Origin: Karstenula rhodostoma CBS 690.94
Taxonomy: Eukaryota; Ascomycota; Dothideomycetes; Pleosporales; Didymosphaeriaceae
NCBI GenBank assembly: GCA_010093485.1
Contig: MU001499.1
Location: 1,503,397-1,567,396 of the forward strand
Length of the DNA: 64,000 bases
Direction of reading: 5' to 3'
Made by a program: the position numbers and the translations under genes. How positions within the stretch are numbered: the stretch's first letter is position 1; each line of letters starts with the position of its first letter. The notes below the pieces were generated by a model. That model did not search any database. It was not told the DNA's origin and saw nothing but the letters and a program-made list of their open reading frames with translations. Shown piece after piece: positions 43,109 through 53,400 of the stretch.

Positions 43109-45164
43109 TTACAGAATGTACCTGAACCCTTTATTGTCTATCTCGGTGACGTCGAGCACTATACTCGCGGGTGCAAAGTTAGCCGAGTCATGATAGTAGG
43201 GTTGTGTACAAAGTGACCATGTCGAAGACACACCAACTTTGTACCGGGGAGTGTCTTACTTCCAGCTTCGACGGCAGCCTTTTCTTCTTCGTCGGTCAGA
43301 TGGATCCCAGAAGCCGACTCCCTGTCCCTCTTCCTGTTGACGCTCCACATATACGCATACAGCACCAAGACGGCAAGCAGCTTAATCGAATACCCAATCA
43401 ACATGCTATACCCGCGTTAGCAACGTCCCCTTCTCTACAAACGCGGCCGCAACTCACGCCACATAAGCACTGTGATAGCCGGGCTTCTCGCTATCCTTGA
43501 ACGTCTGCGGCCCAATGATATTCCCAACACAATACCCCGTGAACAGCGCAGCCCCCGTCAACTGCTTCTTCGTGTAGCCCGCGACGTTGGAGCTCACGAT
43601 GGTCAGACTCATGCTGAAGCCCAGACCCTGGAAGTAGCACAGCCAGAGCCCGACCAGACGGCCCCACTTGCTGGAGGCGGGGAGCGCGACGAGCATGGAT
43701 GCGCCGATGATGCAGATGAGGTTGGCGACGCTCATGGTTAGGCAGCGTGTGTTGGGGAAGCGTGTGCAGATGATGCCGCCGGTGAGGAGGGAGAGGAATT
43801 GCACGGCGCCGCCGGGGATTTGGAGGTATTGCGTGCCGAGGGTGTCGACGCCGAAGGATTTGATGATGAGGGAGCTGAACTGCGCGATTGTCAGTGGTTT
43901 CCCCTTTTTGGCTTGACGGGCGATGGATGGATGGGGTTGGTTGCGAGACTACGCTGCACATCGCTTACGCTTGTGAGGGCGGAATTCGGGATCTGCGCGC
44001 CCGTCGCCATGACGAAGAGGATCCACGTCTTGGGATCGTACAGCGTCTGCCACGCCTGGTATTTCTTGAAGTGTCTGTTCTTGACGCCTTGGCGGTTCGC
44101 CGCGACGCGCTCGACGGCGATGACGCGTTCGGGTTCGGGGAGGAATTTCGCGGTGCTGGGGAGGTCGGGGAGGAAGAGGAGCGTGACGATGCCCATGAGT
44201 ATGCTGCACGAGCCGAAGATCAGGAAGACGTACATCCACCTTGGAAGACCGGATTTGATGTGGCCGACAGCGTAGCCGATTAGTCCTCCGAACATGGTCG
44301 CGATGCCGTTGGTGCCTTACAAAGTCAGCTGAATCGCAAAAGTGGGTTTATGTACGAAGTGTCCATGTCTAAGACATAGCGACTTCGTACAGGGGGTATC
44401 GTACAGTAGTAGGCTTCTAGGCGCAAGGGTTGCTCTGCGCTGGTGTACCCTATACTCGCGGGTACAAAGTCAGCTGAGTCACAAAAGTAGGAGTGTCCAT
44501 GTCTAAGATATAGTGACTTTGTACTGGGTAGGGGAGTATCGTACACATGCTCATGATGAGGACGAAGCCTGGGTTTACGGCGGATTCGAGAAGGCCCAGG
44601 AGGAAGCGGTTGGAAGCGATGCCGGCGAAGTTGTGGCATGCTGGAGTGGTCATCAGGATGATACCCCATCCTAGAACAGTCAATATACTCTGCGACTTCG
44701 TGTGTAGGAAGTCACACACCTAACGTCGTGCACCCTAGGAACTTGGCTATGGGTAGGCGTTGCAAAAAGTACCCCGACGGATACTGCCCTACTAGGTACC
44801 CAAAATAGAAAATGGACCCTGGATACCTGTCAGTGAGCGCTCGGGCAAGTCAATCGCGTGCCGTACCGAGCCACGAGAAGTCCTGTCCTTTCAACTTTGT
44901 TCCCTCGTTCAGCCCATACGCGCTGGCATAATTGATCCCATTTTTGTCGAGATATTGCAGCAGGTAGATGAAGAAAAGGATGGGTACGATGCGAACATCG
45001 ATCTTGCGCAAGACTCTCTTCGCTTCTGCAGCGTCTATCCGAGCCCCCTGGTTCTTTTTGTACGTCTCATAGGCGTCGTCGAATTGCGACGACGTCTCCG
45101 AGTGCACAGGCGGGGAAGGCTCTATCGCCTCAATCTCTTTTCCCTGGGCCGTGTGCGAGGCCAT
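43109..45164 (-). CDS. MFS transporter, Dal5/allantoate permease (anion:cation symporter) family
   Basis: Eight exons on the minus strand: 44867-45164, 44720-44818, 44545-44670, 44405-44449, 43969-44315, 43458-43879, 43260-43405 and 43109-43158. They sum to 511 codons (510 residues), which supports every junction. The protein has the fungal Dal5 layout: a charged cytosolic N-terminus, RIVPILFFIYLLQYLDKNGI at the start of TM1, FLLGLLESAVNPGFVLIMSMWYT with the conserved EQPLRLEAYY segment, FGGLIGYAVGHI, and a C-terminal LDVTEIDNKGFRYIL. Relatives import allantoate, nicotinate, biotin precursors or other carboxylates; the substrate cannot be predicted. Three of the seven introns (43159-43259, 44316-44404, 44450-44544) are 89-101 bp, mutually homologous and hairpin-forming. 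Three others are ordinary 48-52 bp introns, and the one at 43880-43968 is 89 bp but unrelated. Confidence 0.92.
43159..43259 (-). repeat. Introner-like element, copy 1 (last intron of the MFS gene)
   Basis: A 101-bp intron reading GTAAGACACTCCCC at the donor and CCCGCGAGTATAG at the acceptor. The inner palindrome pairs GTACAAAGT with ACTTTGTAC. It shares its 3' end exactly with copy 3 and its central TGTCTTCGACATGG block with both other copies, with small changes. Confidence 0.85.
44316..44404 (-). repeat. Introner-like element, copy 2
   Basis: An 89-bp intron beginning GTACGATACCCCC. It has a palindrome pairing GTACGAAGT with ACTTCGTAC and the shared block TGTCTTAGACATGGACAC. Its 3' end stops at ACTTTGTAAG, lacking the CCCGCGAGTATAG terminus of the other two, so the acceptor is formed at a different point. 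Confidence 0.85.
44450..44544 (-). repeat. Introner-like element, copy 3
   Basis: A 95-bp intron beginning GTACGATACTCCCC and ending CCCGCGAGTATAG. An 11-bp palindrome pairs GTACAAAGTCA with TGACTTTGTAC. It is separated from copy 2 by an exon of only 45 bp. Confidence 0.85.
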
Positions 45165-46391
45165 CTCTTCGTTTCACGGGCTGGGGTGGCTTTCGAAAGT
45201 TCCAGATGTATGGGTACTTCGGAAAGCAATCTGCAGGGACGCGGGGTTCCTTTTTCTATGGAGGTAACCCGCATCTCCACGTTGATCTGCTCCCACAATG
45301 CTCGGAACGATGCCAGAAAGCGGGTATGACGTGTCTGAGCGACATGCCATGCGCCAAAGAGTGGTCGAACGACTGGGGGATAAGATGGTGCGATTGGTTC
45401 GGAGAGATGAGGGTTGCGAGTAGTGCGTGCCTTGGTTCTGATTGCGACATCGCATGCTGGTTTGACGTTTCCTCGATGCTGCGGATCTAGGCGCAATGAA
45501 GAACACACCACGTGCAAGAGATAAGGCGATCAAACAACTGGAGGCGGGAATAAAAGCTACCGATTAGGATCAGATTAAGAAAGATAAGAAAATAGATGGA
45601 ACAAGGAACTTAACATCCTCCCCTGCGTCCCGAAAAACCCCCCATGCGGGAATAAATCGGCGGGTTTACCACTTCTCTATTCGACCATGCGTTCAATCGA
45701 TTAACTACGAAAGGAGAAGTTGTTCTTTGGAGATCTCTCCTACAGCTAAAGAGAAGGAATGTAAAAAAACTAAAAAACTACAGCATTTTAGTGCTTATAT
45801 TAATTTGATACATGGACACAAAAGGCACTGCAACTTTACTCTAGTACTCGAGCATGATAGGCTGTAGTTGCTCTAAATCTGAGGTGCGTAGGACACATTA
45901 TAGAAGGCAGAGAAAACTTTCCAAGGCTTTAGTATCCCCAGAGCAGAAGACAGTGTCGTCCGAATACATTCGAGTTGGATGCTGATCGATAGCTCAAGGC
46001 GAGAGCTAGGCGAAGAGTACAGAAAGGATTAGTCCCCAATGTATTGTGTACGCTAGTCAAAGTACCAAGTGTAGCGCTCTTCTCGAGGTGTCTTCAGACA
46101 AAGGGTGATGGTAATTATAATCTTGTGCTGTTTGAAATCTTTGTGTTTTGGCACCCCACAGAGTTCCTGTACTGCGTTTTGCCGCGTCTTGCAAAAGCGC
46201 GCGAAGTATCACATTTGGCAACTATGATCTGATTAGTAGGTGGCCAAGGCTTGCGCAGTGTTGCCAGATGTGGGTTGGTATGTAGTACAGAACGACCCCC
46301 TCACCTCGATTTATCCAACCCCTCACTTTCGATCTATCCAACCCTTACAATCCCATCAGATCTATTCTCTGTTAACATCTTAAAGCACCAG
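45165..46391. other. Gene-poor, partly AT-rich region
   Basis: Apart from the MFS promoter (to about 45500) nothing is clearly functional. The stretch at 45540-46050 is AT-rich with A and T runs and has the look of decayed mobile DNA, but no intact ORF remains. The 80-bp dispersed repeat copy B is at 46138-46217. The last ~130 bp lead into the MYND gene. Confidence 0.45.
46138..46217. repeat. 80-bp dispersed repeat, copy B
   Basis: Reverse-complement match to 1954-2033 (73 of 80 positions). On the plus strand it encodes a segment with FWHPTEFLYCVLPR, similar to the minus-strand reading of copy A. It lies in non-coding DNA 175 bp before the MYND gene. Confidence 0.85.
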
Positions 46392-46985
46392 ATGGCAAAC
46401 CAAACCTGCATAATCTGCAATGGCTCCAACGCTAAATCCTGCTCCTCGTGCCATTCGATTTCGTATTGCTCCCAAAAATGCCAGAAAGACGACTGGTCCC
46501 TCCACAAGACGCTCTGCAAGACCTTCACTACCTTGCCACCACGCCCATCACCTTCGCACAAACTCGCAATCCTCTTTCCAGTCGATTCGAAAGATCCGCA
46601 GCTTATTTGGATCGAATGCAAACGACGTGTCGATGATGAAGACGGAGTTGAATGGGAATCGCCAGATACTCAAAACCTACTGGCAATCGAGAACCTTGAC
46701 CCCAAATACGGAAATCCAAGAGAGTTCAAGAAGATAACGCGGAGTAAGCTTCGCGGATTCAATCTCAGCCATACGGTTGAGGTTATTGTTCGAGAAACTG
46801 GCCTGATTGATGGATCCACGTCTAATGTTTGTGTTCAACATACCACGAAAGGGCGGATGACACACGATTGGAGCGGACCACTCGTGGTCATGCGTCAGCC
46901 GGGCATCGCTGTTGACCCTTTGTTCTACGAGGATGTCAGAGCTGGAGATTTTCGAGTTGCGGTTGATTATTTCCTCTCTTATTGA
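46392..46985 (+). CDS. MYND zinc finger protein
   Basis: A single exon of 197 residues from ATG 46392; the frame is open further upstream, but only this start gives a normal MYND N-terminus. Residues 6-42 form the zinc finger: CIICNGSNAKSCSSC, then YCSQKCQ and HKTLC, giving the expected Cys and His ligands. The rest (KLAILFPVDSKDPQLIWIEC and on) resembles the uncharacterised C-terminal part of many fungal MYND proteins. MYND fingers bind proline-rich peptides; no specific partner can be named. It has no introns. Confidence 0.85.
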   Translation: MANQTCIICNGSNAKSCSSCHSISYCSQKCQKDDWSLHKTLCKTFTTLPPRPSPSHKLAILFPVDSKDPQLIWIECKRRVDDEDGVEWESPDTQNLLAIENLDPKYGNPREFKKITRSKLRGFNLSHTVEVIVRETGLIDGSTSNVCVQHTTKGRMTHDWSGPLVVMRQPGIAVDPLFYEDVRAGDFRVAVDYFLSY

Positions 46986-48239
46986 CGTGGTTTATAATCC
47001 AGCCTATGTGTAATCAGGACACTCTATCGTGAGCAGCATAGCCTTAATCGCATAAGATGGGTATAGTGTGCTTAATGGGTCGGTGGGTGGGGAACAAAAC
47101 TTAATAGGAATGTGATTAGATAAAGGAATGCGGCAATGTGAGGACCGTCTGCCCATCTACCCAGCATTTGACCAGCATCACGAGCTCTCCGGTGTTTACT
47201 GATGCTTAGTGATTCGCGCCCGTATCCGTATCCCAAAAGCCCGCTCCGGAATGACGTACGGCCCTCCGCGGAGCGCGCAGCGACGATGCGAAGGATTATT
47301 GCTACAATTTCGAACCATGGAACAACAAAATCTTCCCGCAGACAGATATCCTGAGCTTCAGCAGTCACAAACCTCTGACAGAGGACTTAACTACATCATT
47401 TACGGATGCTGATGAGTGCGCTAGCCTAGTTAGTGGGTCTCGTCAGGCGTACAGGGGGGCCGCGCCCCTTTGGTCCAGAACGCCACACTCTTGTTAACCT
47501 CCTTGCGAAACTGACAACAGTCTTTGTGGTAAAGCCCTATAGAGATGATCTCCTTTTTACTTTTGTCTTCGTTCCTGCCCCTTGTGCCGTACCGTACAGT
47601 TTCTTTTTACACAGGCTGCCGGCGAATGTCTCGTAGCGCGCTTACTCACCTCCCGGCTTAGGTACCGCGTCTTGAAACACGAACCACGGACTCCACAAAC
47701 CATCTCGTACTTCGCTCGCCTGCTCTACGGACTAAGTCACAGGTGTTATTATGGGCTTAATGGAGCAGGCGGATAGCCACATCCGACCGAGAGTCAAGCT
47801 TCGCCCCACCCATGACCCTGGCCGTCAATCTCCGCAGGACTGAACGCCTGTGGCTTGCAGCGTAGTCGCGACGACCTAACACCGTCGTGAGGGTGGATTC
47901 GTGGGTCTGATTGGCAGCACGCCGCGGGCCGTGGCGCTCGATGTTTCTTTGATGTGTTTTTTTTCGTTTCCTCCGATGCTGAGCCCTGCAGGCAGGGAGG
48001 TAGGCTGTCAGGTACGTTCTTAGGTTTGTATAAGATCTCTTATGGTCGCCTGGTTTATGAGACTCCTTCTACATCTACGCCACGGTGCTTCGTTTTTTTC
48101 TTGCTGTTCTGTTCACACAATCATTCCACTTACGTTCATTCACTCTCTGTATACATCCTATCCATTTTATATTCATCATTTCATATCCATTCGTTCAGCA
48201 ATTGGCCCATAGCATCGAACCATTATCCCTACATCCAAG
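46986..48239. other. Intergenic region upstream of the GH5 gene
   Basis: This 1.25-kb stretch contains no supported gene. The last 200 bp are T/C-rich, with many CATT and TTCA steps, typical of a promoter and leader. ORFs across 47070-47780 are short and lack codon character. Confidence 0.45.
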
Positions 48240-49529
48240 ATGAGGGGTTCCCTACTTTCCCTCCTGACATTCACCAGTGCCGTCAGCGCCTGGCTCCCCG
48301 CCGAGCGCGGCCTCTTCCAATCCGAAGCCCGCAGTCTCTCCATCGGCCAGGGCCGCTCCATCACCAAACGCTTCACCCCGTCCAAAATCCGCGGCGTCAA
48401 CCTCGGCTCCCTCTTCATCGTCGAGCCCTGGATGATGAGTGAAGCCTGGACCAACATGGGCTGCGGCGACCAAAAGTCCGAGTTCGACTGCGTGCTCAAG
48501 CTGGGCCAGGACGGCGCAGACGCAGCGTTCAAGCAGCACTGGGACACGTGGATCACCGAGGAAGACCTCGACAGGATGAAGGAGTGGGGCATCAACGCCA
48601 TCCGCGTGCCCGTCGGCTACTGGATGGTCGAAGAGCTCGTCGACCCCAGCGAGCACTTCCCGCGCGGCGGCCTGGCCTATCTCGATCGTCTCGCCGAGTG
48701 GGCCGCCTCCCGCGATATCTACATCAACTTGGATCTCCACGGTGCGCCGTACTCGCAGGAGATCCACCAGCCCTTCACCGGCCAGGTAAGACAACGCCAC
48801 CACACCCCAGCCACCCCTCCCTCCCTCCGCGCACACATGCTAACGCACCCCCAGTACTCCGAAGAAGCCGGCTTCTACCAAACCTCCCAATACGAGCGCG
48901 CCTACACCTTCCTCCAAAAAATGACCCAACGCATCCACACGACGCCCGCCTACCGCACAACCGGCATGCTCGAAGTCCTCAACGAGCCCCAACGCACCCA
49001 CGACTCCCTCATCCCCGAGTACTACGCCACCGCATACACCAAGATCCGCGAGACCGAAGCCTCCCTCAGCGTCCCCGCCGACAGCGCCCTAACCATCCAA
49101 TACATGGCCGAGTCGTGGGGCGCCGGAAACCCGCGCGCCGTGCTGCAGGGGAAAAACGACGTCGCCTTCGACGACCACCGCTACCTCAAGTGGGCGCCCG
49201 TCGAGCAGAGCAAGCCTAGCTATATTGCCACGAGCTGTGCGGATACGTTTGGCGGGAATGATAATAGTCCTATTGTTGTTGGCGAGTGGAGTCTGGCTGT
49301 TGATTCGAATCAGGAGAGCAATCCCGAGTGGGAGCCTCAGGGGAACAAGGATTGGTATAAGCAGTGGTGGGGTGCGCAGGTGCAGGCGTATGAGAAGGGG
49401 TTGGGGTGGTTCTTTTGGTCGTGGAAGGTGCAGTTGGGTGAGGATTATAGGTGGGGCTATAGGAATGCGGTTGAGGCGGGCGTTATACCGCAGAACCCTG
49501 ATGAGGCTGCTGGTTTGGCCAGGTGCTAG
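48240..49529 (+). CDS. Secreted GH5 exo-1,3-beta-glucanase
   Basis: The exons are 48240-48785 and 48855-49529 (406 residues). Residues 1-17 are a signal peptide (MRGSLLSLLTFTSAVSA), followed by a probable propeptide ending at the dibasic KR. Glycoside hydrolase family 5 motifs follow: IRGVNLGSLFIVEPWM, WGINAIRVPVGYW and LDLHGAP. LEVLNEPQ carries the acid/base Glu226, and VVGEWSLAVD carries the nucleophile Glu326. WFFWSWK closes the barrel. Related enzymes trim beta-1,3-glucan in the cell wall. The 69-bp intron (GTAAGA donor, GCTAAC branch, CCCAG acceptor) is a multiple of three with no stop, so retention would insert 23 residues. Removal restores the family sequence PFTGQ-YSEEAGFYQ. Confidence 0.93.
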   Translation: MRGSLLSLLTFTSAVSAWLPAERGLFQSEARSLSIGQGRSITKRFTPSKIRGVNLGSLFIVEPWMMSEAWTNMGCGDQKSEFDCVLKLGQDGADAAFKQHWDTWITEEDLDRMKEWGINAIRVPVGYWMVEELVDPSEHFPRGGLAYLDRLAEWAASRDIYINLDLHGAPYSQEIHQPFTGQVRQRHHTPATPPSLRAHMLTHPQYSEEAGFYQTSQYERAYTFLQKMTQRIHTTPAYRTTGMLEVLNEPQRTHDSLIPEYYATAYTKIRETEASLSVPADSALTIQYMAESWGAGNPRAVLQGKNDVAFDDHRYLKWAPVEQSKPSYIATSCADTFGGNDNSPIVVGEWSLAVDSNQESNPEWEPQGNKDWYKQWWGAQVQAYEKGLGWFFWSWKVQLGEDYRWGYRNAVEAGVIPQNPDEAAGLARC

Positions 49530-50457
49530 GGGGGGGTTTTTTTTGGTGGAGAGGGAGGCATGGACCGACGTGTCTCCAGTCGTATTCTGCTTCTTCCTTG
49601 ACCTGCGTCTGAAATCGGCGCATGACATTCCTGCATAGCGTTTGGTGGTATGGGGCATATGATGAATGCACATATACTTTTTCTAGACCTTTAGTAACAT
49701 ATCCGTGAGCCCAACGTATCGACGTTGCATTGGAATCATTGCCAAAGCCTCACCCCTCTCACTCGTGAACATCATACATCACCACAGCACACACAATCCG
49801 CACTCTCGGAACAAGAACAGCGTGTTCAATTCCCACCTACATGCGGAAGACGCTCACGCAGCAGCTAAAACACCGAAGCCGACCCAAGTCAACAAGCAAT
49901 ACCCTTCTCACTCTCAACTCCAGCTCTCTCGCGCCCAAAGCGCCCGCCAGCCCCCGAACCGTAGCGCAGCCAATGCGCAAGTCCCATCTTCACACCGTAA
50001 CATAACACAAAAGACGTCTGCACCGCGTAGCGAAACCGTGAGCGCACGTCACCGCCCGCGAGAAACAAAGACAAGAAGCGAAGCAAGACGAAAGTGAGAC
50101 CTGCGCGAGTCGCAAAAAGACGCCTAGGCATTATGCCCGCCCAGCATAGCCTCCGGTGTTCATGAACCCTCATCTTCAAATGGACCAAAGCAGAAAGAGA
50201 TGTGACTCAGCCACCGGGGCAGTGATGGTACATATGTGAGTAGACGCCGTGTAGAGACATAACATACACCAAAGCAAAGTAGGTTGTCCAAGCATGCCGA
50301 GGCAGTAGCGTGGATAGCGATGTATGGTGGTATTAGGGTATGTGATATTGTATGGTATGATAGCAGTGTGTGGTCGTAGACGTCGTTGGAGCCGCTGGTA
50401 TGTATGGCGTTGCGGCGCACATTAAGTAAAGAGTCGTAAGATGGCGGTGGGTGGTGA
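49530..50457. other. Gap between the convergent GH5 and adenylate cyclase genes
   Basis: Nearly 930 bp without a supported gene. The plus strand at 49780-50090 is CA- and AAG-rich, and a chance ORF there has no homology I recognise. Confidence 0.4.
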
Positions 50458-53400
50458 TCACGCCGAAGCAAATTGCGAAGCTGCCTCGTCTTTGAACTGC
50501 TGCAGCTCGGCGAGTTGGGATTGGAGCTCGCTCATAATGTCGGACATGGGGCAGGCTTGCTGCAAGAGTGGGGCTTGTCCGAAAGGTCGGACCATGTGTC
50601 GAAGAGCCAGAGTAGTTGCACACGTCTGCAAATCGTGTTAGTCATTTTCTCGAGTTCGTCTAGAATAAAAACGTACCTCGATTCTTGAGATCTGATGCTC
50701 AACGAAGTTGATCAAGAACCTATCGGTGATTTCGCCCCCTCTGTTCTTCATTCTCTCCAGCAGAGCAGTTTCCGGCGGCTTCAGTTCATGGGAATCGGGG
50801 TTCTCCAAGGTACTGCATAGCATCTCCAGACGAAGACTCACGTTCCAGAGATCCCAGACATTCTCGGTGTCGATGGTAAGCTGGCTACCTGGCATCTTCT
50901 GTCCGGCACCTTGAGTGGGTTGTTGCGCCGCCTTCTGCTCCAGCTGCCGTTGTACATCGAGACGGCTGGCGAGAGAATGTGGGTACATCAGGTAGATGTA
51001 TTCAGGATTTTCAAGACCCTTCAAGCGGCGTTCGCCTAGGTCCTTCACTTCGAAACCCTGGCTACTTAGAGACCGTAGCTCCTGGCGAATGACCTGGGAC
51101 AATTGGTCATCCCCAAATTGCTCCTCGGAACCTGTCGAGTTGCTTCTGTCACCCTCGATGTGGGTCTCAAGAAGCCGTTGAATCTCTGCTATAAAATCAG
51201 ACGACACAGTGATCTGGCCGCCATCGGCGACAGAGGAGATACGCGAAGCTCGGTTCACCATTGGGCCAAAGTAATCCATGCGCTTTGTGACTGGATCGAC
51301 TTCGCACACTGGAGTTCCCCAATGAATACCCATACGGACGGATAGACCACGGAAAATGACGTTGCCATTGGGGTCGACGACCTCTTGTCCGTTTACACTG
51401 TTGAGGATCTCTTGAGGCCAGGGCACTTCGAGAAGTTGGCTCTGGATGGTGAAGCACCACAGGAGAGCCGATGTGACTGTTGGGAAGGCCACCATGAAGG
51501 CGTCACCTTCAGTCTTGACTTCGTAACCGCCAATGATACGCAGGTGCCGACGCATCAGCTCATTGTGCATCTTGATAGCCGATCTCATTGCAATCGGATA
51601 CGTTTCCCACAGAAGCGTGGAGCTCTTGATATCGGTGAATACTAAGCTCACTTCACCAGTTGGAGCATCGACTTCATTATCCAAACGAGCCAGTTTCGAG
51701 TCGTTAGGCAAGTTGCGTGCACGCTTGCCTTTAGGCCGCAAGAAGTAGTCGTCAGGCGAACCGCTAGGTCCCATCGACATGCTTGGAGTCCGGTATTTCG
51801 CTCTTTGCTTGCTCTTCAAGTCGCTCACTCCTAGCAGCATGACCATTATCTTATCTGTGGCACCGAATGCGATAGCGAGGTCACGAAGCTTCTGGGCCGC
51901 GCGCATGAGATCGTCCCGCTCAGACCGAGCAACATCGACAGCGAAATCCGGAGTGAGATATTCCCACAGTTCTCGGGACGCAATGAGAATCATCTCATCA
52001 GTATCACTCAGTGTGACGTGAGCAATGTGAGGCGAGGCGATAACCGAGGGTGACATATGTACGTAGCCAAAGGCTCGCGAAACTTCGAGGACATCGTTTA
52101 GCTTTCCCTGTCGAGAGACGAACCCACCTGCCTCACGTATCCTCGCCCGTTCAGATGTTTCGGCAGGATCATGTTTTCGAGTCAGAATTTTCTTGTCCCC
52201 GTTCGTTTGGATGAGAAGCGCTTGAGCATCGCCCACGTTTGAAAGGTACAACTCCATCTCCTTAAGATATACAACCGTGGCGACACTGCCGGAAGTAAGG
52301 TCCTCCTCACCGAGATCAGGCACCGAGCCACGTGGTTGTGTAGAGACAAGTCCGGCATTCTTCTCTATGCATTGAGTTGCCGCCAGGGCTAGTTCCTTGT
52401 TGAGGCCCAGGTATGTACGACGAAGCGCGTCCACTGGGCTTTCTTGAGGGCGCATCTTTCCCAACTCTTCTGCGAACCGAATCTTGAAATTGTCGTAAAG
52501 GTATTTTGCAATCTTTGACCCGCCGCCAGCGAGGGCTTGACCGTCGAAGAGACCAAGTATCTGTTCGTTGTCGTTGCTTCGGAAACGAGGGATCACCATG
52601 TCCATTGTGGAAATGTGTTCACTTCTCCCTAGGCTGTCCGCCATACCGTACGCCATTGTGCCTACAGCCGAGCCTGCAGTTCGTACTCTTCGGTCTTCGG
52701 ATTGTTCAGGCACTGAAGGCACCATCATCGTGACATCCATCAGACCAAGCACCCTCAGATTGACGAGCGAAGTGAAGTCGGTCAGATCTCGGGCTTCTCC
52801 GCGGCGCATGTAATCACCGCCCGGCTTGATCTCTAAACGTTTGTTGCCGGAGAGGTTGAGGTATTTCAGGTTGTGATTCCAGTTCCAGTTCCAATCGTAG
52901 GGCCAGTTCGAGACGTTATACTTCAAGGCATTGCTGGCAACATCGAGAATAGCTAGCTTTGCCACCTTGCCCAATTCTGCTGGAAGAACCTGGAACTTAT
53001 TGCTGTTGATATGCAGTACCTTGAGCGAGCTGACTTCCTCAAGATCTTCAGCTGGCAATGATGTCAGATCATTACCGGACAGATATAGCTCAGCCAGATG
53101 CTGCCATCGCCGGATCGTTCGAGGGGGCACGTCGTAGATAAGGTTGTATGATAGGTTTACGATTCGTAATTCAGGCAGTAAGCATAGTTCATCGAAAACG
53201 TTGTCCTCGAGTCGATTGTCGGCCAAAAAAAGATGGCGCAAAGATCCCGCGAACGTTGTTACCATCCTGTTGGAAAGGCTGGAGTCTTTGCGGGAGACCG
53301 GTGTTAGAGTTCCGTCAGTTGGTGTTCGTGACACGACCGACGGTTTCCGCGCGGTGTTCGAGGTGCTAGCAGAACCGTAGGACGCCATTGAACCCTTGCG

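Noticed and set aside
43880..43968. The 89-bp MFS intron 5 as an introner-like copy
   Set aside because: Its length fits, but it has no sequence similarity to the three related introns and no comparable palindrome.
44671..44719. A fourth introner-like copy in MFS intron 2
   Set aside because: It contains an ACGAAGTCGC stretch like copy 2, but at 49 bp it lacks the shared TGTCTTAGACATGG block and both termini.
46044..46232. A 62-codon ORF as a separate gene
   Set aside because: Most of it is the 80-bp dispersed repeat; the flanking codons have no homologous counterpart around copy A.
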